Source of the DNA: Echeneis naucrates
Taxonomy: Eukaryota > Chordata > Actinopteri > Carangiformes > Echeneidae
Direction of reading: 5' to 3'
NCBI RefSeq assembly: GCF_900963305.1
Contig: NC_042514.1
Coordinates: 18,752,029-18,816,028 of the forward strand
Length of the DNA: 64,000 bases
Shown here in pieces: positions 22,049 through 34,472 of this stretch (positions are counted from its first letter, which is position 1; the number at the start of each line of letters is the position of its first letter). Both the position numbers and the translations under genes were made by a program. The notes beneath the pieces were generated by a model, which saw only the letters and a program-made list of their open reading frames with translations, was not told the DNA's origin and ran no database searches.

Positions 22049-22121
22049 TGTTTCCGCCCAGTTTCAAACTGGGGACCTTTCGCGTGTTAGGCGAACGTGA
22101 TGACCACTACACTACGGAAAC
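22049..22121 (-). tRNA. tRNA-Val(AAC), T-loop changed
   Basis: Stems are intact but the T-loop is TTTGAAA, so C56 and the B box are affected independently of the TAC-like group. Confidence 0.82.
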
Positions 22122-22341
22122 CTGAATGCAAGCTGCTCCGCCCCTTCCAATCTAATGATTTCTGACGTGAACAGGTACTTTCATAAAAGCTGCATTTGCT
22201 CTTCCAGTTGCATCACCGAAATTTGGTCTTCCTAAGAATAGATGCAGATACTGGCAGGTATACTCACGAGAAGTCTTGAAGTGAAGCATCAGCTGACCTC
22301 TGACCTCTCAGCCTTTGTTGAAAGAGAATTACAGAAAATAC

Positions 22342-22414
22342 TGTTCCTGCCCAGTTTCGAACTGGGGACCTTTCGCATGTGAGGCGAACGTGATGACCAC
22401 TACACTACAGAAAC
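22342..22414 (-). tRNA. tRNA-Val(CAC)
   Basis: Loop CTCACAT (base 38 changed); other arms canonical; TTTT 4 nt past the 3' end. Confidence 0.92.
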
Positions 22415-22754
22415 CTGTACAGGACACCCTCTTCCCCTTGATGATGAAATGCTATCGTTACTACTGTTGTGATGGCCTCCCCCGTGCTCTGAAAAGAACA
22501 ATAGAGAGGCCTACATCCTGAAGCCTGGGCCAGAGTTGTCTGCCTGTTTGGAAATGGCGCCATGACCCCAGGATTCACCCCTAGGGAGTGGTTCTGAGTT
22601 TGAAGAGGAGGGCATTTGCTAGACACCAGCGCCCTCAGCAGGGATCCCCGATGACGTCACACAGGTAATAAAGACGCTCCATGGCTCTTGATCTTCGCTT
22701 TTTCCCAGTGCCCCGGTTGTGGGAGAGAGCTGTCCCAGCTTTTGTCTGGACCTC

Positions 22755-23032
22755 TCCAATGATATTCTAATTGCTTCAGACAATGGATCAGCCTCCATAC
22801 TTCTCCTTTTGGATCTTAGTGCTGCTTTCGACACCATAGATCACAATATTTTACTACAGAGACTGGAACATGAAATTGGGATTAAAGGAACTGCAATAAG
22901 GTGGTTCAAATCCTATTTATCAGATAGACATCAGTTTGTTCATGTTCACAACAGCTCCTCCTCATGCACTGCAGTCAGTTATGGAGTCCCACAGGTTTGG
23001 GTACTTGGACCAATCGTCTTTACGCTTCATCT
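22755..23032 (+). mobile_element. Older L2 RT fragment
   Basis: About 280 bp from [11 protein letters not shown] through [12 protein letters not shown] to GVPQ and LGPIVFTLHL, then a jump into tRNA spacer. The frame stays open across it. The same piece is at 39,947, 42,495, 45,043, 47,592 and 50,596. Confidence 0.85.
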
Positions 23033-23372
23033 AGGCACCAAATGCCATCTTTACTACCGCAATTACACAATGAATTGACCAAACAAACAGCTGAAGCCAA
23101 CATTTTCTATTCTAATTCAGAGGTAGCACTTACCAAATACACAGGTCATACTCGCTCCACGGCTCTCGATCTTCGCTGTTTCCCAGTGCCCCGGTTGTGG
23201 GAGAGAGCTGTTCCAGCTTTCGTCTGGACCTCTGATTGTTGCATCACCGAAATTTGCTCTTCCTACGAATAGACGCAGATACAGGCAGGTCTACTCACGA
23301 GAAGTCTTGAAGTGAAGCATCAGCTGATCTCTGACCTCTCTGCCGTTGTTGAAAAAGAATAACTGAAAACAC
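23033..23372. repeat. Spacer with module ends
   Basis: Array spacer between an L2 fragment and a TAC-like gene. It contains a simple form of the module (ending CCCAGTGCCCCGGTTGTGGG and TCGTCTGGACCTCT) running into the GTTGCATCACCGAAATTTG spacer, with no L2 or retroviral insert between. It probably shows the pre-insertion state. Confidence 0.55.
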
Positions 23373-23445
23373 AGTTTCTGCCCAGTTTCAAACTGGGGAT
23401 CTTTCGCGTGTAATGCAAACGTGATGACCGATACACTACGGAAAG
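23373..23445 (-). tRNA. tRNA-Val(TAC)-like, probable pseudogene
   Basis: As 18,624 but with loop ATTACAC. No retroviral fragment precedes it. Confidence 0.68.
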
Positions 23446-23598
23446 CTGCACTGGACACTCCCTTCCCCTTGACGATGAAATGCCATCGTTACTACAGCAA
23501 TTACACAAACAAACAGCTTAAGCCAATTCTCTAATCTAAATCAGAGGTAGCAATAACCAAACACACAGGTCCGGCTTGTGTAGAGCCGACAGCAAATC

Positions 23599-23671
23599 TG
23601 TTTCTGCCCAGGTTCGAACTGGGGACCTTTCGCGTGTAAGGCGAACGTGATGACCACTACACTACAGAAAC
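23599..23671 (-). tRNA. tRNA-Val(TAC)
   Basis: Canonical TAC form, like 16,945, with GACCT rather than GATCT on the plus strand at the variable loop. No TTTT within about 70 nt of the 3' end. Confidence 0.93.
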
Positions 23672-24021
23672 CTGAGCACAAGCTGCTCTGCCCCTTCTGT
23701 CAGGTTTAAGCCACCTAGAACATGATGAAACACAGGGAAGAAAGACAAAGGACAACAGCGCTCATTTTACTTGCAAGGAGAACAGACAGAGATATGTTCA
23801 GTTACATTCTCTAACTGCTCTGACGTATCTCTTCCGTTCTCCCCTCTTTATTTCCTTAGGGTGGTCCCTAGTTAGTATGATCTCAAGTCCTGTAAGAAAA
23901 ACACAAGTTTCTGCATTCCTGCAGGGTTAGTAAAAGTACAAAAGACACTCATGAGAAGTCTTGAAGCAAAGTCTTAGCTGATCTCTGACCTATCTGCCTT
24001 GGTTAAGAAACACAGAAAGTT

Positions 24022-24094
24022 CTGTTCTGCCCAGTTTCAAACTGTGGACCTTTCGCGTGTGAGGCGAACATGATGACCACTACACTACAGAAAC
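24022..24094 (-). pseudogene. tRNA-Val(CAC)-like, degenerate
   Basis: One base is missing from the acceptor 3' strand (CAGAAC), the T-stem has a mismatch and the T-loop is TTTGAAA. Confidence 0.75.
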
Positions 24095-24314
24095 CTGAAT
24101 GCAAACTGCTCCGCCCCTTCCAATCTAATGATTTCTGACGTGAACAGGTACTTTCATAAAAGCTGTATTTGCTCTTACCGTTGCATCACCGAAATTTGGT
24201 CTTCCTAAGAATAGATGCAGATACTGGCAGGTATACTCACGAGAAGTCTTGAAGTGAAGCATCAGCTGACCACTGACCTCTCTGCATTCGTTGAAAAAAA
24301 AAAAAATTAAGTTG

Positions 24315-24387
24315 TTTTTCCGCCCAGGTTCGAACTGGGGACCTTTCGCGTGTGAAGCGAACGTGATGACCACTACACTACAGAAAC
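24315..24387 (-). tRNA. tRNA-Val(CAC)
   Basis: Canonical T-arm with TTCGAAC, loop TTCACAC. Acceptor pair 1-72 is G-A and pair 6 is a wobble. A long T run (from 24,307 leftward) gives a strong terminator. Confidence 0.85.
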
Positions 24388-24526
24388 CTGCCCAGGGCAC
24401 GCCCTTCCCATTGATGATGAAATGCCATCGTTACTTCAAATATTGAAGTCGCTGAGAATGTAAGCAACGCATCAAAAACATCGCGACAGCAAATTCTCTA
24501 ATCGAATTAAGAGGTATGCCTTCACT

Positions 24527-24662
24527 TCGCTACTTGGACCAATCCTCTTTACGCTTCATCTGCTTCCTCTAGGCAACATTATCAGGACATCAGACATGTC
24601 TTGAACACATACAAGTCTGGATGACCCATAATTTTTTTACTCCTTAATTCTGACAAAACTGA
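24527..24662 (+). mobile_element. L2 LINE fragment (older copy)
   Basis: Second copy of the piece at 535-670; marks the start of the boundary module. Confidence 0.8.
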
Positions 24663-26764
24663 CATGCCATTGTTACTACAAACATTACAGAAAGTGAGAA
24701 TGCAAGTGATGCACCAAAAGCATAGTTGAAGCCAATTCTCCAAACTAATTCTGAGGTAGGCCTGACCTAATACACACATCCTACTCTCCTGCATTAATTC
24801 CATAATCAGAGTCCACAACAAATCTGGGCAGTTTTCCAACCCAGCGCTGGTTAAATAGTGGACCGACTAAACGTTGGGTTAACTTCACCAAACAAACTGG
24901 GTCTGTTCATTCAACCCAGGAAGATGGGTTGTTAAAATATCCCTAATATGGGTTATATTGACTATAATACTGGATTAATTTCACCCCACTAATGGGATAT
25001 TATTATTGTTTTTGTTGCTCCACCGTAAAATGTGAAAAATGATTAAAAAAAAAGTATAGATTTCTCTGGCACAACTGATGGTCATCAGTTTAACTACACA
25101 TGATCATACTCACACCAGGTCTAGCATTTTCTTGTACATCTTATTGACTATTGGTGAGTCTTGAAGCAATAGCTCTCTGCATTTTGTTCTTAATTAAATA
25201 TCTTCTCCCACTGGTATACACACACTGGTCTGGCACTGATGTGATAATAATGATTTATTAATTAACTTTCATTATTAATTCAAAACAAATAAACTTGACA
25301 CATTCTGCTTTCAGAATTACTTTACATTTAATTGCAGTGTTATTTGAGACTGAATTCGCGGCTGTTAATAATACTCAGGTGGGGAAAGCTTTAAAAATAT
25401 GATTTTGTTCCAACAATAATCACTTTATAATCAACTTAATTCATGTTTTTTCAATGAAAATTAAATGTAGAACTGACAGAATTCTATTCTACTTCTTTTA
25501 AATAAATCCTATATAGTTGTTCACGGTGCTGTCAATCATAAATTCTATACATAATCTACTTTTATTTCTGTTGTCTCTCCTAAATTGTGTTGGAAAGGGA
25601 TGCAGCACAGAGACCCTCACTGTCATTTTATTATCATTTTGATTTCTGGTAGAAACCAAACTCGAACCGTTGACCGGCTCTGCCTCTTTCTGGTGATAAC
25701 GATTGTCAAGTGGAAGCTCTTTTACTCGTATGTTTTATCTTTTGTATCAGGTCATAAATCAACCAACCAAACCAACATTTGCTGGTCTGAAAGAAGGGAC
25801 AGCCTGGTAATCTCCAACTAATCAGTGTCTCAGATGCACTTTCTCCTTTTGAACACTAGAGGATAGCAGCATACAACACAGTGACTGCATTATTGCAGAC
25901 ACTGACTGTGAATGTAGATGTACCTCTGCTTTAGACAAATGGCCCCCTTGGCTCATACTGTGTTTGACGTTACTAGTGTGTTATTATTCTGTAAGAAATG
26001 CACACAGTTAGGCATTTTAGGCCATTGACTCTAAACTGTGTCCCAGCCCCACTCTAAAGGATCATGAGAAAATGTGAAGGCTTTTATTGAAAATCATTAG
26101 GGTACAAAGTTTTGCTATAATATTTTGTATTGTTTTAACTTTTGCCTCAAGAAATTTTGACTTTTTTGTCCTGTTTACAAAGCACATTGACTATTATGTA
26201 GAAGTTAAGGGTGGAAATCTTTGACTTATTCACAGATATCTGAAATGTGAAACAATCCCCAAACATACACAGAAACGACTTTAATCCTACAAGTCCCAAC
26301 TGACCAGCCGACATACAGCTCCATAAAGTAAAACTAGAGAATGCAGTCTAAAGTCATGCTAACAGCTCTGTGAGGCTGGAGGCAACGATGACAAAGATAA
26401 AAACAACAAGGGACTAAACCAGATGACCACCTCCAGATTTCTGCACTGATTTTAATTCACATTTTGCTGCCTCACAATGCTGCTGTTCACCGCTCGTGGT
26501 TAGCTTTTTTCATATGTGAGCAGTTAGGGGGTTCGTGAGTTTTCCCCTGGGCCCCAGATCCGGGAAAACAAGACTGCACTTTCAGCTTTTGACTATCCAG
26601 AATGACATTTAGGCCAATTGAAAATTACCCCCTGAACCAGTGATTCATTCTGAAATAAGGTTACAGCTTCAGCTACATTCCTCAGTTTTTCCCTCCTCTA
26701 GTTCACGCTGCTGACAGTGCTTACGTACTTCCTGTGAGAGATGAGGGACTCATGGATATAAACC
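24663..26764. repeat. Boundary module, copy 2
   Basis: Two kb of AT-rich, non-tRNA sequence closing one array block. It includes the AACCCA/TGGGTT-rich stretch (about 24,838-24,945). Short open frames (for example 25,585-25,821 +) show no domain. It matches 51,562-53,552 except for scattered changes and about 110 bp (near 25,893-25,990) missing from that copy. The match ends at GGATATAAACC. Confidence 0.88.
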
Positions 26765-26885
26765 CAGGGCCGTTTATAGCTTTGTGGGGACCCTATGCAA
26801 GATGCTGTTAGAGGGCCCTTAGTTTGCAAAACTACAATGGAGAGATTCATAAGCCCTTAGACCATCCACACCGAAGTAACGGCAC
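26765..26885. other. Joint between boundary module and next array block
   Basis: A short stretch present once in the window. The opening CAGGGCCGTTTATAGC and GGGGACCCTATGCAAG resembles the end of a fish hAT-like non-autonomous element, but too little remains to be sure. Confidence 0.35.
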
Positions 26886-26949
26886 CAAGTGACAACCCCT
26901 TTCCCTGAGAACCTAAAAAGAGATGCTGATTTATTTCCAAATGACAGCA

Positions 26950-27022
26950 TTTTTCCGCCCAGTTTCGAACTGGGGACCTTTCGCGTGTTAGGCAAACGTG
27001 ATGACCACTACACTACAGAAAC
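26950..27022 (-). tRNA. tRNA-Val(AAC), weakened acceptor end
   Basis: Pair 1-72 is G-A; pair 6-67 and an anticodon-stem pair are wobbles. T-arm canonical. First tRNA of the second block. Confidence 0.85.
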
Positions 27023-27175
27023 CTGCACAAATCAGCGCCTTCCCCTTGACGATGAAATGCCAGCGTTACTACACCAATTACACAAACAAACAGCTGAGGC
27101 CAAGTCTTTAATCTAAATCAGAGGTAGCACTAACCAAATACACAGGTCCGGCTTGTGTAGAGCCGACAGCAAATC

Positions 27176-27248
27176 TGTTTCTGCCCAGGTTCCAACTGGG
27201 GATCTTTTGCATGTAAGGCGAACGTGATGGCCACTACACTACAGAAAC
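27176..27248 (-). tRNA. tRNA-Val(TAC)-like, weakened
   Basis: Homologue of the TAC gene at 16,945, but the T-loop is TTGGAAC (C56 to G), the anticodon stem has a C-A mismatch and the D-loop a change. Probably silent. Confidence 0.72.
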
Positions 27249-27590
27249 CTGAGCACAAGCTGCTCTGCCCCTTCTGTCAGGTTTAAGCCACCTAGAACAT
27301 GATTAAACAGGGAAGAAAGGGTTAGCGCTCATTTTTACTTGCAAGGAGAACAGACAGAGATATGTTCAGTTACATTCTCTAACTGCTCTGAAGTATCTCT
27401 TCCGTTCTCCCCTCTTTATTTCCTTAGGGTGGTCCCTAGTTAGTATGATCTCAAGTCCTGTAAGAAAAACACAAGTTTCTGCATTCCTGCAGGGTTGGTA
27501 AAAGTACAAAAGATACTCATTAGAAGTCTTGAAGTAAAGTATTAGCTGATGTCTGATCTCTCTGCCTTTGTTAAGAAACACAGAAAGTTC

Positions 27591-27663
27591 TGTTTCTGCC
27601 CAGTTTCAAACTGGGGACCTTTCACATGTGAGGCGAACGTGATGACCACTACACTACAGAAAC
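27591..27663 (-). tRNA. tRNA-Val(CAC), T-loop changed
   Basis: Acceptor fully paired; T-loop TTTGAAA; anticodon stem TTCGC/GTGAA with a G-T wobble; loop CTCACAT. Confidence 0.78.
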
Positions 27664-27841
27664 CTGCACAGACCAACCCCTTCCCCTTGATGATGAAATG
27701 CCATCGCTAATACGAAAATTGAAGCAACTGAGAATGCAAGCCAGGAACCAAAAACATCGCGAAAGCCAATTCTGTAATTGAATTAAGAGGTATGCAGTAA
27801 TTAAAAAGAAATGTTGCTCTGTTTGCAGCTGACAGCAAACA

Positions 27842-27914
27842 TGTTTCCGCCCAGTTTCGAACTGGGGACCTTTCGCGTGTTAGGCGAACGTGATGACCAC
27901 TACACTACGGAAAC
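27842..27914 (-). tRNA. tRNA-Val(AAC)
   Basis: Consensus AAC form; start of an isolated 664-bp unit. Confidence 0.96.
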
Positions 27915-28134
27915 CTGAATGCAAGCTGCTCCGCCCCTTCCAATCTAATGATTTCTGACGTGAACAGGTACTTTCATAAAAGCTGCATTTGCTCTTCCAG
28001 TTGCATCACCGAAATTTGGTCTTCCTAAGAATAGATGCAGATACTGGCAGGTATACTCACGAGAAGTCTTGAAGTGAAGCATCAGCTGACCTCTGACCTC
28101 TCTGCCTTTGTTGAAAAAGAATTACAGAAAATAC

Positions 28135-28207
28135 TGTTCCTGCCCAGTTTCGAACTGGGGACCTTTCACGTGTGAGGCGAACGTGATGACCACTACACTA
28201 CAGAAAC
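28135..28207 (-). tRNA. tRNA-Val(CAC)
   Basis: All arms sound; one G-T wobble in the anticodon stem. TTTT 4 nt past the 3' end. Confidence 0.93.
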
Positions 28208-28505
28208 CTGTACAGGACACCCTCTTCCCCTTGATGATGAAATGCCACCGTTACTACTGTTGTGATGGCCTCCCACGTGCTCTGAAAAGAACAATAGAGA
28301 GGCCTACATCCTGAAGCCTGGGCCAGAGTTGTCTGCCTGTTTGGAAATGGCGCCATGACCCCAGGATCCACCCCTACACTACAGAAACCTGCACAGGACA
28401 CCCTCTTCCCCTTGATGATTAAATGCCATTGTTAATACGAAAATTGAAGCAATTGAGAATGCAAGGCAGGAACCAAAAACATCTGTTTCCAGCTGACAGC
28501 AAACA

Positions 28506-28578
28506 TGTTTCCGCCCAGTTTCAAACTGGGGACCTTTCGCGTGTGAGGCGAATGTGATGACTACTACACTACAGAAAC
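28506..28578 (-). tRNA. tRNA-Val(CAC), weakened
   Basis: T-loop TTTGAAA and D-loop AGTAGTCA; acceptor pair 6 wobble. It stands where the 664-bp series has an AAC gene. Confidence 0.78.
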
Positions 28579-28695
28579 CTGCACAGGCTAGCCCCTTCCC
28601 CTTGATGATGAAATGCCATCGTTAATACGAAAATTTAAGCAACTGAGAATGCAAGGCAGGAACCAAAAACATTTGTTTCCAGCTGACAGCAAACA

Positions 28696-28768
28696 TGTTT
28701 CCGCCCAGTTTCGAACTGGGGACCTTTTGGGAGTTAGGCGAACGTGATGACCACTACACTACGGAAAC
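28696..28768 (-). pseudogene. tRNA-Val(AAC)-like, degenerate anticodon arm
   Basis: Anticodon stem TTCGC/CCAAA has two mismatches and the loop is CTAACTC. Acceptor and T-arm are normal. Confidence 0.75.
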
Positions 28769-29097
28769 CCGCACAGGTCACCTCCTTCCGCTTATCAAGA
28801 AATGCCATCATTACCACTGTTGCGATAGCCTCCCACGTGCTCTGAAAATAACAATCGAGAATCCTACATCCTGAAGCCTGGGCCAGAGTTGTCTACCTGT
28901 TTGAAAATGGCGCCATGACCCCAGGATCCACCCCTAGGGTGTGGTTCTCAGTTTGAACAGGAGGGCATTTGCCAAACGCCAGCGCCCTCAGCAGGGATCC
29001 CCGATGACGTCACACAGGTAATAAAGACGCTTCATGGCTCTTGATCTTCGCTTTTTCCCAGTGCCCCAGTTGTGGTAGAGAGCTGTCCCAGCTTTCG

Positions 29098-29590
29098 AGT
29101 AGCAGCAGCGGTGTCCCTGAAACCAGAACAATTGCAGTGGTATCAGATGTCGGAAGAGGCCGTCCCACAAGTGTCTCTGGCTTTACATCCTAAATATCAG
29201 GTTAAAGAATTGGGTGGGATGGTAAAACTAGCATTAGCACAGGATGATTGGGTTATCACGGACATTCGCGGAGTACTTTATTCGGCTAGAGCCAACATAT
29301 ACTCAATTCAAGTAGAAGCCGTAGATAGCTCAGTTCTGGAGGAGGCCCAGGTCTCCCGGTTTCACGGTAGAGAAAAAACAGATCACCCTGAGGCTGCGTC
29401 TATCATTGACTCTCTACCAGAGTCCCTATGGGCGCAGGGCCCGACAGAAGTGGGACTGGTGCAATGTGAACCATTAACTTTTGAGGTGAACACCTCTGAT
29501 CCAGTGTGGATCAATCAGTACCCCCACAAGCCCCAAGCAGAGGAGGGCATCGCAGACACCATTCAGGGCCTCATATCACAGGGCGTATGA
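29098..29590 (+). mobile_element. Retroviral pol fossil
   Basis: Another copy of the 0.5-kb protease/RT-junction fragment, left of L2 copy C, as the copy at 3,396 lies left of copy A. Broken remnant. Confidence 0.6.
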
Positions 29591-29635
29591 TCTCTGACCT
29601 CTCTGCCGTTGTTGAAAAAGAATAACTGAAAACAC

Positions 29636-29708
29636 AGTTTCTGCCCAGTTTCAAACTGGGGATCTTTCGCCTGTAATGCAAACGTGATGACCGATACACT
29701 ACGGAAAG
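29636..29708 (-). tRNA. tRNA-Val(TAC)-like, probable pseudogene
   Basis: Defective form as at 18,624, in the usual place after the retroviral fragment. Confidence 0.68.
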
Positions 29709-29882
29709 CTGCACTGGACACTCCCTTCCCCTTGACGATGAAATGCCATCGTTACTTCGCTTACTTGCTGACAATGCAAGGGAAGAACCAAAAACATCGC
29801 TAAAGGCAATTCTTTAATCGAATTAAGAGGTATGCATTAACTGGAAAAAAGACGCTGATTTATTTCCAGCTGACAGCAAAGA

Positions 29883-29955
29883 TGCTACCGCCCAGTTTCG
29901 AACTGGGGACCTTTCGCGTGTTAGGCAAACGTGATGACCACTACACTACGGAAAC
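29883..29955 (-). tRNA. tRNA-Val(AAC), weakened acceptor
   Basis: Shares the odd acceptor strand CGGTAGC (T4-T69 mismatch) with the GAC gene at 4,835, confirming common descent, but keeps AAC. Confidence 0.83.
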
Positions 29956-30356
29956 CTGAATGCAAGCTGCTCCGCCCCTTCCAATCTAATGATTTCTGAC
30001 GTGAACAGGTACTTTCATAAAAGCTGCATTTGCTCTTCCAGTTGCATCACCGAAATTTGGTCTTCCTAAGAATAGATGCAGATACTGGCAGGTATGGCTA
30101 GTTATTTTACTTCCTAACATTCATCGTTATTGGGTGCGGTAAGCGTGTTGCGTCATTTCCGGTCACTGGCGGTTGTGCTCTCTATTGTGCTTGTGTTGTT
30201 TCCACTGTTCTTCTGCTATTATTTCCTAATTCACTCGAGTAATCAGGCAGAAAATTATTTTCACACCAACACTAGGTTTTAGAAGTCAATATCTCCCCTT
30301 TCTCCAAAGTTTATAACCGTTTCTGTTCCTCCGCTAATCAAACTACCCGATTAGCA

Positions 30357-31289
30357 ATGTCCTCTAGCTCTCTGTCTCCACTCTCTGTTCCTCCTTCTCC
30401 TCCTCCTCTCCTCTCCTGTTCTCTGTGCCTCATGTGTAGTTATTCTTCTGCCTCCTTTTATGATAGCACCTCTTGTCATAGATGTAGGATGATGGTAGAA
30501 ATGGAGGCGAAGATTAATGAGTTAGAATCCCGGCTCCGCACTTTAGCTAGCCCAACTTATGCTAGTGTAGTTAGCCCCCCCCCTGTAGCCGGTGCGGACC
30601 AACCTAGACGAGCTCATACGGCAGCTAAGATAGTTTCCTCCCCCCCAGTGGCTCCCGAGCAGCCGGGATCTAGTCAGGGCGGCTGGGTGACTGTCCGAGA
30701 CAAGAGGCATAGTCGTAGGCAGCAGCCCCCGGTTCACCATCGACCAGTTCACGTTTCCAACAGGTTCTCCCCTCTCAGCGACACACCCGCTGAAAAGCCG
30801 ACTCTAGTGATTGGTGATTCTATTCTGAGAAACGTGAAGTTAGCGACACCGGCGGCCATAGTGAAGTGTATCCCGGGGGCCAGAGCAGGCGACATCCAGT
30901 CTTATCTGAAACTGCTGGCTAAGGGTAAACGTAAATATGCTAATATTGTAGTTCACGTCGGCAGTAACGACACCCGACTTCGCCAGTCGGAAGTCACAAA
31001 AATGAATGTGGAATCGGTGTGTACTTTTGCTAAAACGATGTCGGACACTGTAGTTTTCTCCGGCCCCCTCCCCAATCGGACCAGTGATGACATGTACAGC
31101 CGCATGTCGTCATTTAACCGCTGGCTGTCGAGGTGGTGTCCCGAAAACAACGTGGGCTACATAGATAACTGGAAGTCTTTCTGGGGGAGACCTGGTCTAA
31201 TTAGGAGAGATGGTGTCCATCCCACCGTGGACGGGGCCGCTCTCATTTCTAGAAATATGGGTGGTTTTCTTAGAAATCCAAAACCCTGA
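30357..31289 (+). CDS. L2 ORF1, esterase-domain protein (copy C)
   Basis: 310 residues, the more complete form: the [14 protein letters not shown] segment missing in copy A extends the short coiled-coil-like helix. Cys motif, linker and SGNH domain (GDSI, HVGSND, DGVHPT) are intact. The last residues differ (GGFLRNPKP for ADFIRNPKP). Confidence 0.9.
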   Translation: MSSSSLSPLSVPPSPPPLLSCSLCLMCSYSSASFYDSTSCHRCRMMVEMEAKINELESRLRTLASPTYASVVSPPPVAGADQPRRAHTAAKIVSSPPVAPEQPGSSQGGWVTVRDKRHSRRQQPPVHHRPVHVSNRFSPLSDTPAEKPTLVIGDSILRNVKLATPAAIVKCIPGARAGDIQSYLKLLAKGKRKYANIVVHVGSNDTRLRQSEVTKMNVESVCTFAKTMSDTVVFSGPLPNRTSDDMYSRMSSFNRWLSRWCPENNVGYIDNWKSFWGRPGLIRRDGVHPTVDGAALISRNMGGFLRNPKP

Positions 31290-31391
31290 CAATCCCGGGT
31301 CTAGACCAGGAGGCAGAGCCGCAGTTTAACACGCTCCTCTGCGCCTCAGTCAGAGCGGTCATCTGCCGAGAATAGAATAGAGTCTCTGTCT

Positions 31392-32795
31392 ATGTTTAGG
31401 TCTATAGAAACCGTGTCTGTCCCCCGACGACCTAAATTTAGAAAAGTTAATAAACTCAAATTAAACAAAAGAGGAGCTAAAAACAAAAACCTAACTGTAA
31501 TTAAAACAGCCACAAACTTAGTCTCAAATAACACTGCGATCAAATGTGGACTGTTGAACATTCGATCATTATCATCAAAATCTCTACTAGTAAATGATCT
31601 CATAGCTGATCACCATATTGATTTATTTTGTATAACTGAAACGTGGCTGCAGCAGGATGAGTATGTTAGCATTAATGAAGCTACACCCCCAACTCATGTT
31701 AACTTTCATATCCCTCGTACCACAGGTCGAGGAGGTGGGGTGGCTGCAATATTTCAGTCAAGCCTATTAATCAACCCCAGACCAAAATCTGGCTGCAGGT
31801 CTTTTGAAAGCCTCACTCTTAGTCTCTCCCACTCGGACTGGAAAGGTGAAAAACCAGTTCTGTTAGTTACAGTATACCGTCCACCTGGTCCGTACTCAGA
31901 ATTCCTATCAGAGTTTTCTGAGTTTATATCAGAGTTAGTACTTAGTACAGATAAAATCATTATTCTGGGAGATTTCAATATACATGTTGATGTAGAAAGC
32001 GACAGCCTTAGTTCTGGGTTTCTTTCCCTACTAGACTCAATTGGCTTTTCCCAGCACGTGAATGAACCCACTCACTTTTACAATCATATCCTTGATCTTG
32101 TTCTAACTTATGGCATTGAAATTGACAAGCTAACAATTCTTCCCCAAAATTCTCTCCTGTCTGACCATTACCTTATTACATTTGAGTTTACTTTAATGGG
32201 CTCCACAGCATTGAGGAATAAATTCAGCTATAGAAGATGTTTATCTGAAGCTGCTGTGGCTAAATTTAAAGAGAACATTTGGTCATCATTCCCAACAATG
32301 CCATATCTAAATCTAAATTTAAATGAGGATTTCTCCCATACGCAGGTTGATGACCTTGTGACTAGCACTATGGCCACACTGCGTTTGAATCTTGATAATG
32401 CCGCCCCTCTCAAAAAGAAAGTATTCAATCTGAGGAGGATGGCTCCCTGGTATAGTTACCAAATCCGTACCTTGAAGCAGACATCAAGGAAATTAGAAAG
32501 AAACTGGCGTTCCAGTAAGTCAGAAGAATCTCACAGAGCCTGGAAAGACAGCCTAAAAACGTATAAAAAAGCTCTCCGCAGTGCTAGAAGTTCATATTAC
32601 TCAGCACTCATAGAAGAAAACAAGAACAACCCCAGGTTTCTCTTCAGCACTGTAGCCAGGCTGACAGAGAGCCATAGCTCAGTTGAACCAGTGATCCCCT
32701 TAGCTCTAAGCAGTAATGATTTTATTAGTTTTTTTTTCAGACAAAATTCTCACGATCAGAGAAAGAATTTATCAGCTCTTGCCTACGTTAGATAA
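31392..32795 (+). CDS. L2 ORF2, endonuclease part (copy C)
   Basis: 467 codons, endonuclease signature residues intact (N56, E83, GDFN, SDH), one residue different from copy A (TLRLN for TLRSN). It runs out of frame at the shared T9. Confidence 0.86.
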   Translation: MFRSIETVSVPRRPKFRKVNKLKLNKRGAKNKNLTVIKTATNLVSNNTAIKCGLLNIRSLSSKSLLVNDLIADHHIDLFCITETWLQQDEYVSINEATPPTHVNFHIPRTTGRGGGVAAIFQSSLLINPRPKSGCRSFESLTLSLSHSDWKGEKPVLLVTVYRPPGPYSEFLSEFSEFISELVLSTDKIIILGDFNIHVDVESDSLSSGFLSLLDSIGFSQHVNEPTHFYNHILDLVLTYGIEIDKLTILPQNSLLSDHYLITFEFTLMGSTALRNKFSYRRCLSEAAVAKFKENIWSSFPTMPYLNLNLNEDFSHTQVDDLVTSTMATLRLNLDNAAPLKKKVFNLRRMAPWYSYQIRTLKQTSRKLERNWRSSKSEESHRAWKDSLKTYKKALRSARSSYYSALIEENKNNPRFLFSTVARLTESHSSVEPVIPLALSSNDFISFFFRQNSHDQRKNLSALAYVR

Positions 32796-34425
32796 AAATC
32801 CCCTTCTGAAGACGGCAACTGCTGAATCAGCTGCGGCGCCTCTTTTACATCTGGAATCATTCTCACCTCTAAATCTCTCAGAGCTAGCTTCTATAGTTTC
32901 ATCATCCAGACCGTCAACCTGTCTATTAGACCCAGTACCAACTAGCCTCTTTAAAGAGATCTTTTATGTAATTGAGCCGTTTATTCTAGATTTGGTTAAT
33001 CTGACTTTATTTCTGGGTTATGTACCTCAGGCACTTAAGACTGCGGTCATCAAACCCCAGCTTAAAAAGCCTAATCTTGATCCAGATGTTTTGGCAAACT
33101 ATAGACCCATATCGAACCTTCCATTTATTTCTAAAATCATTGAGAAAGCTGTAGCAAAACAACTACACGAGCATCTGGATGGGAACAGTTTGTTTGAAGA
33201 GTTTCAGTCAGGATTTAGAGCCCATCATAGCACAGAAACAGCGCTGGTTAAAGTCTCCAATGACATTCTAATGGCCTCAGACAATGGATCAGCCTCCATA
33301 CTTCGCCTTCTAGATCTTAGTGCTGCATTCGACACCGTAGATCATAATATTTTACTACAGAGACTGGAACATGAAATTGGAATTAAAGGAACTGCACTAA
33401 AGTGGTTCAAATCCTACTTATCAGATAGACATCAGTTTGTTCATGTAAACAACAGCTCCTCCTCATGTACTGTAGTCAGTCATGGAGTCCCGCAGGGTTC
33501 GGTACTTGGACCAATCCTCTTTACGCTTTATCTGCTTCCTCTAGGCAACATTATCAGGAAACACAGCATCAATTTCCACTGCTACGCAGACGATACTCAG
33601 CTGTACCTATCAATGAAGCCAAATGAAGTCAGTCAGATAGTCAGACTGCAGGCATGTCTTGATGACATAAAAGTCTGGATGACTGGAAATTTTTTACTTC
33701 TCAACTCTGACAAAACAGAAGTTATTGTACTCGGTCCTAAGCACCTCAGAAAAATACTATCTAATCATCTCATCAGTTTGGACGGCATTACTTTGGCCTC
33801 CAGCTCCACTGTAAGAAACCTTGGAGTAATTTTTGACCAGGACATGTCCTTTGTCCCTCACATAAAACAAGTTAGTCGGGCAGCTTTCTTCCACCTGAGA
33901 AACATTAGGAAAATCAGAAACATCCTCTCTCAGGATGATGCAGAAAAACTAGTCCATGCATTTGTAACTTCTAGGCTGGACTACTGTAACTCATTACTAT
34001 CTGCATGTCCAAACAAATCTCTAAAAGGCCTTCAGTTAATTCAGAACGCTGCTGCACGAATATTAACAGGAACTAGGAAAAGAGATCACATCTCTCCCGT
34101 GTTAGCTGCTCTTCATTGGCTGCCAGTAAAATATAGAGTAGAATTCAAAATCCTTCTTTTAACGTATAAAGCTCTTAATGGCCAAGCTCCATCGTATCTC
34201 AGAGAGGTCATAGTTCCTTACTGTCCTAGCAGGCCACTCCGCTCTCTAGATGGAGGTTTACTTGTGGTTCCTAGAGTCTCCAAGAGTAAATCTGGAGGCA
34301 GATCGTTCAGTTATCAGGCTCCTCTTCTATGGAACCAACTCCCAGCATCGGTCCGGGGGGCGGACTCTTTAGTAACTTTCAAGACCAGGCTTAAAACTTT
34401 CCTGTATGACAGAGCGTACAGTTAA
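32716..34425 (+). CDS. L2 ORF2, reverse transcriptase part (copy C)
   Basis: 569 codons with all RT motifs intact; two residues differ from copy A (DTVDH, CPNKS). Confidence 0.9.
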   Translation: MILLVFFSDKILTIRERIYQLLPTLDKNPLLKTATAESAAAPLLHLESFSPLNLSELASIVSSSRPSTCLLDPVPTSLFKEIFYVIEPFILDLVNLTLFLGYVPQALKTAVIKPQLKKPNLDPDVLANYRPISNLPFISKIIEKAVAKQLHEHLDGNSLFEEFQSGFRAHHSTETALVKVSNDILMASDNGSASILRLLDLSAAFDTVDHNILLQRLEHEIGIKGTALKWFKSYLSDRHQFVHVNNSSSSCTVVSHGVPQGSVLGPILFTLYLLPLGNIIRKHSINFHCYADDTQLYLSMKPNEVSQIVRLQACLDDIKVWMTGNFLLLNSDKTEVIVLGPKHLRKILSNHLISLDGITLASSSTVRNLGVIFDQDMSFVPHIKQVSRAAFFHLRNIRKIRNILSQDDAEKLVHAFVTSRLDYCNSLLSACPNKSLKGLQLIQNAAARILTGTRKRDHISPVLAALHWLPVKYRVEFKILLLTYKALNGQAPSYLREVIVPYCPSRPLRSLDGGLLVVPRVSKSKSGGRSFSYQAPLLWNQLPASVRGADSLVTFKTRLKTFLYDRAYS

Positions 34426-34431
34426 AAAGTC

Positions 34432-34472
<41 letters not shown>

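Noticed and set aside
25640-25710. Possible tRNA-like sequence in the boundary module (ACTCGAACC with a SINE-like look)
   Set aside because: On the minus strand the T-loop-like TTCGAGT has no pairing stem, and no acceptor stem could be found.
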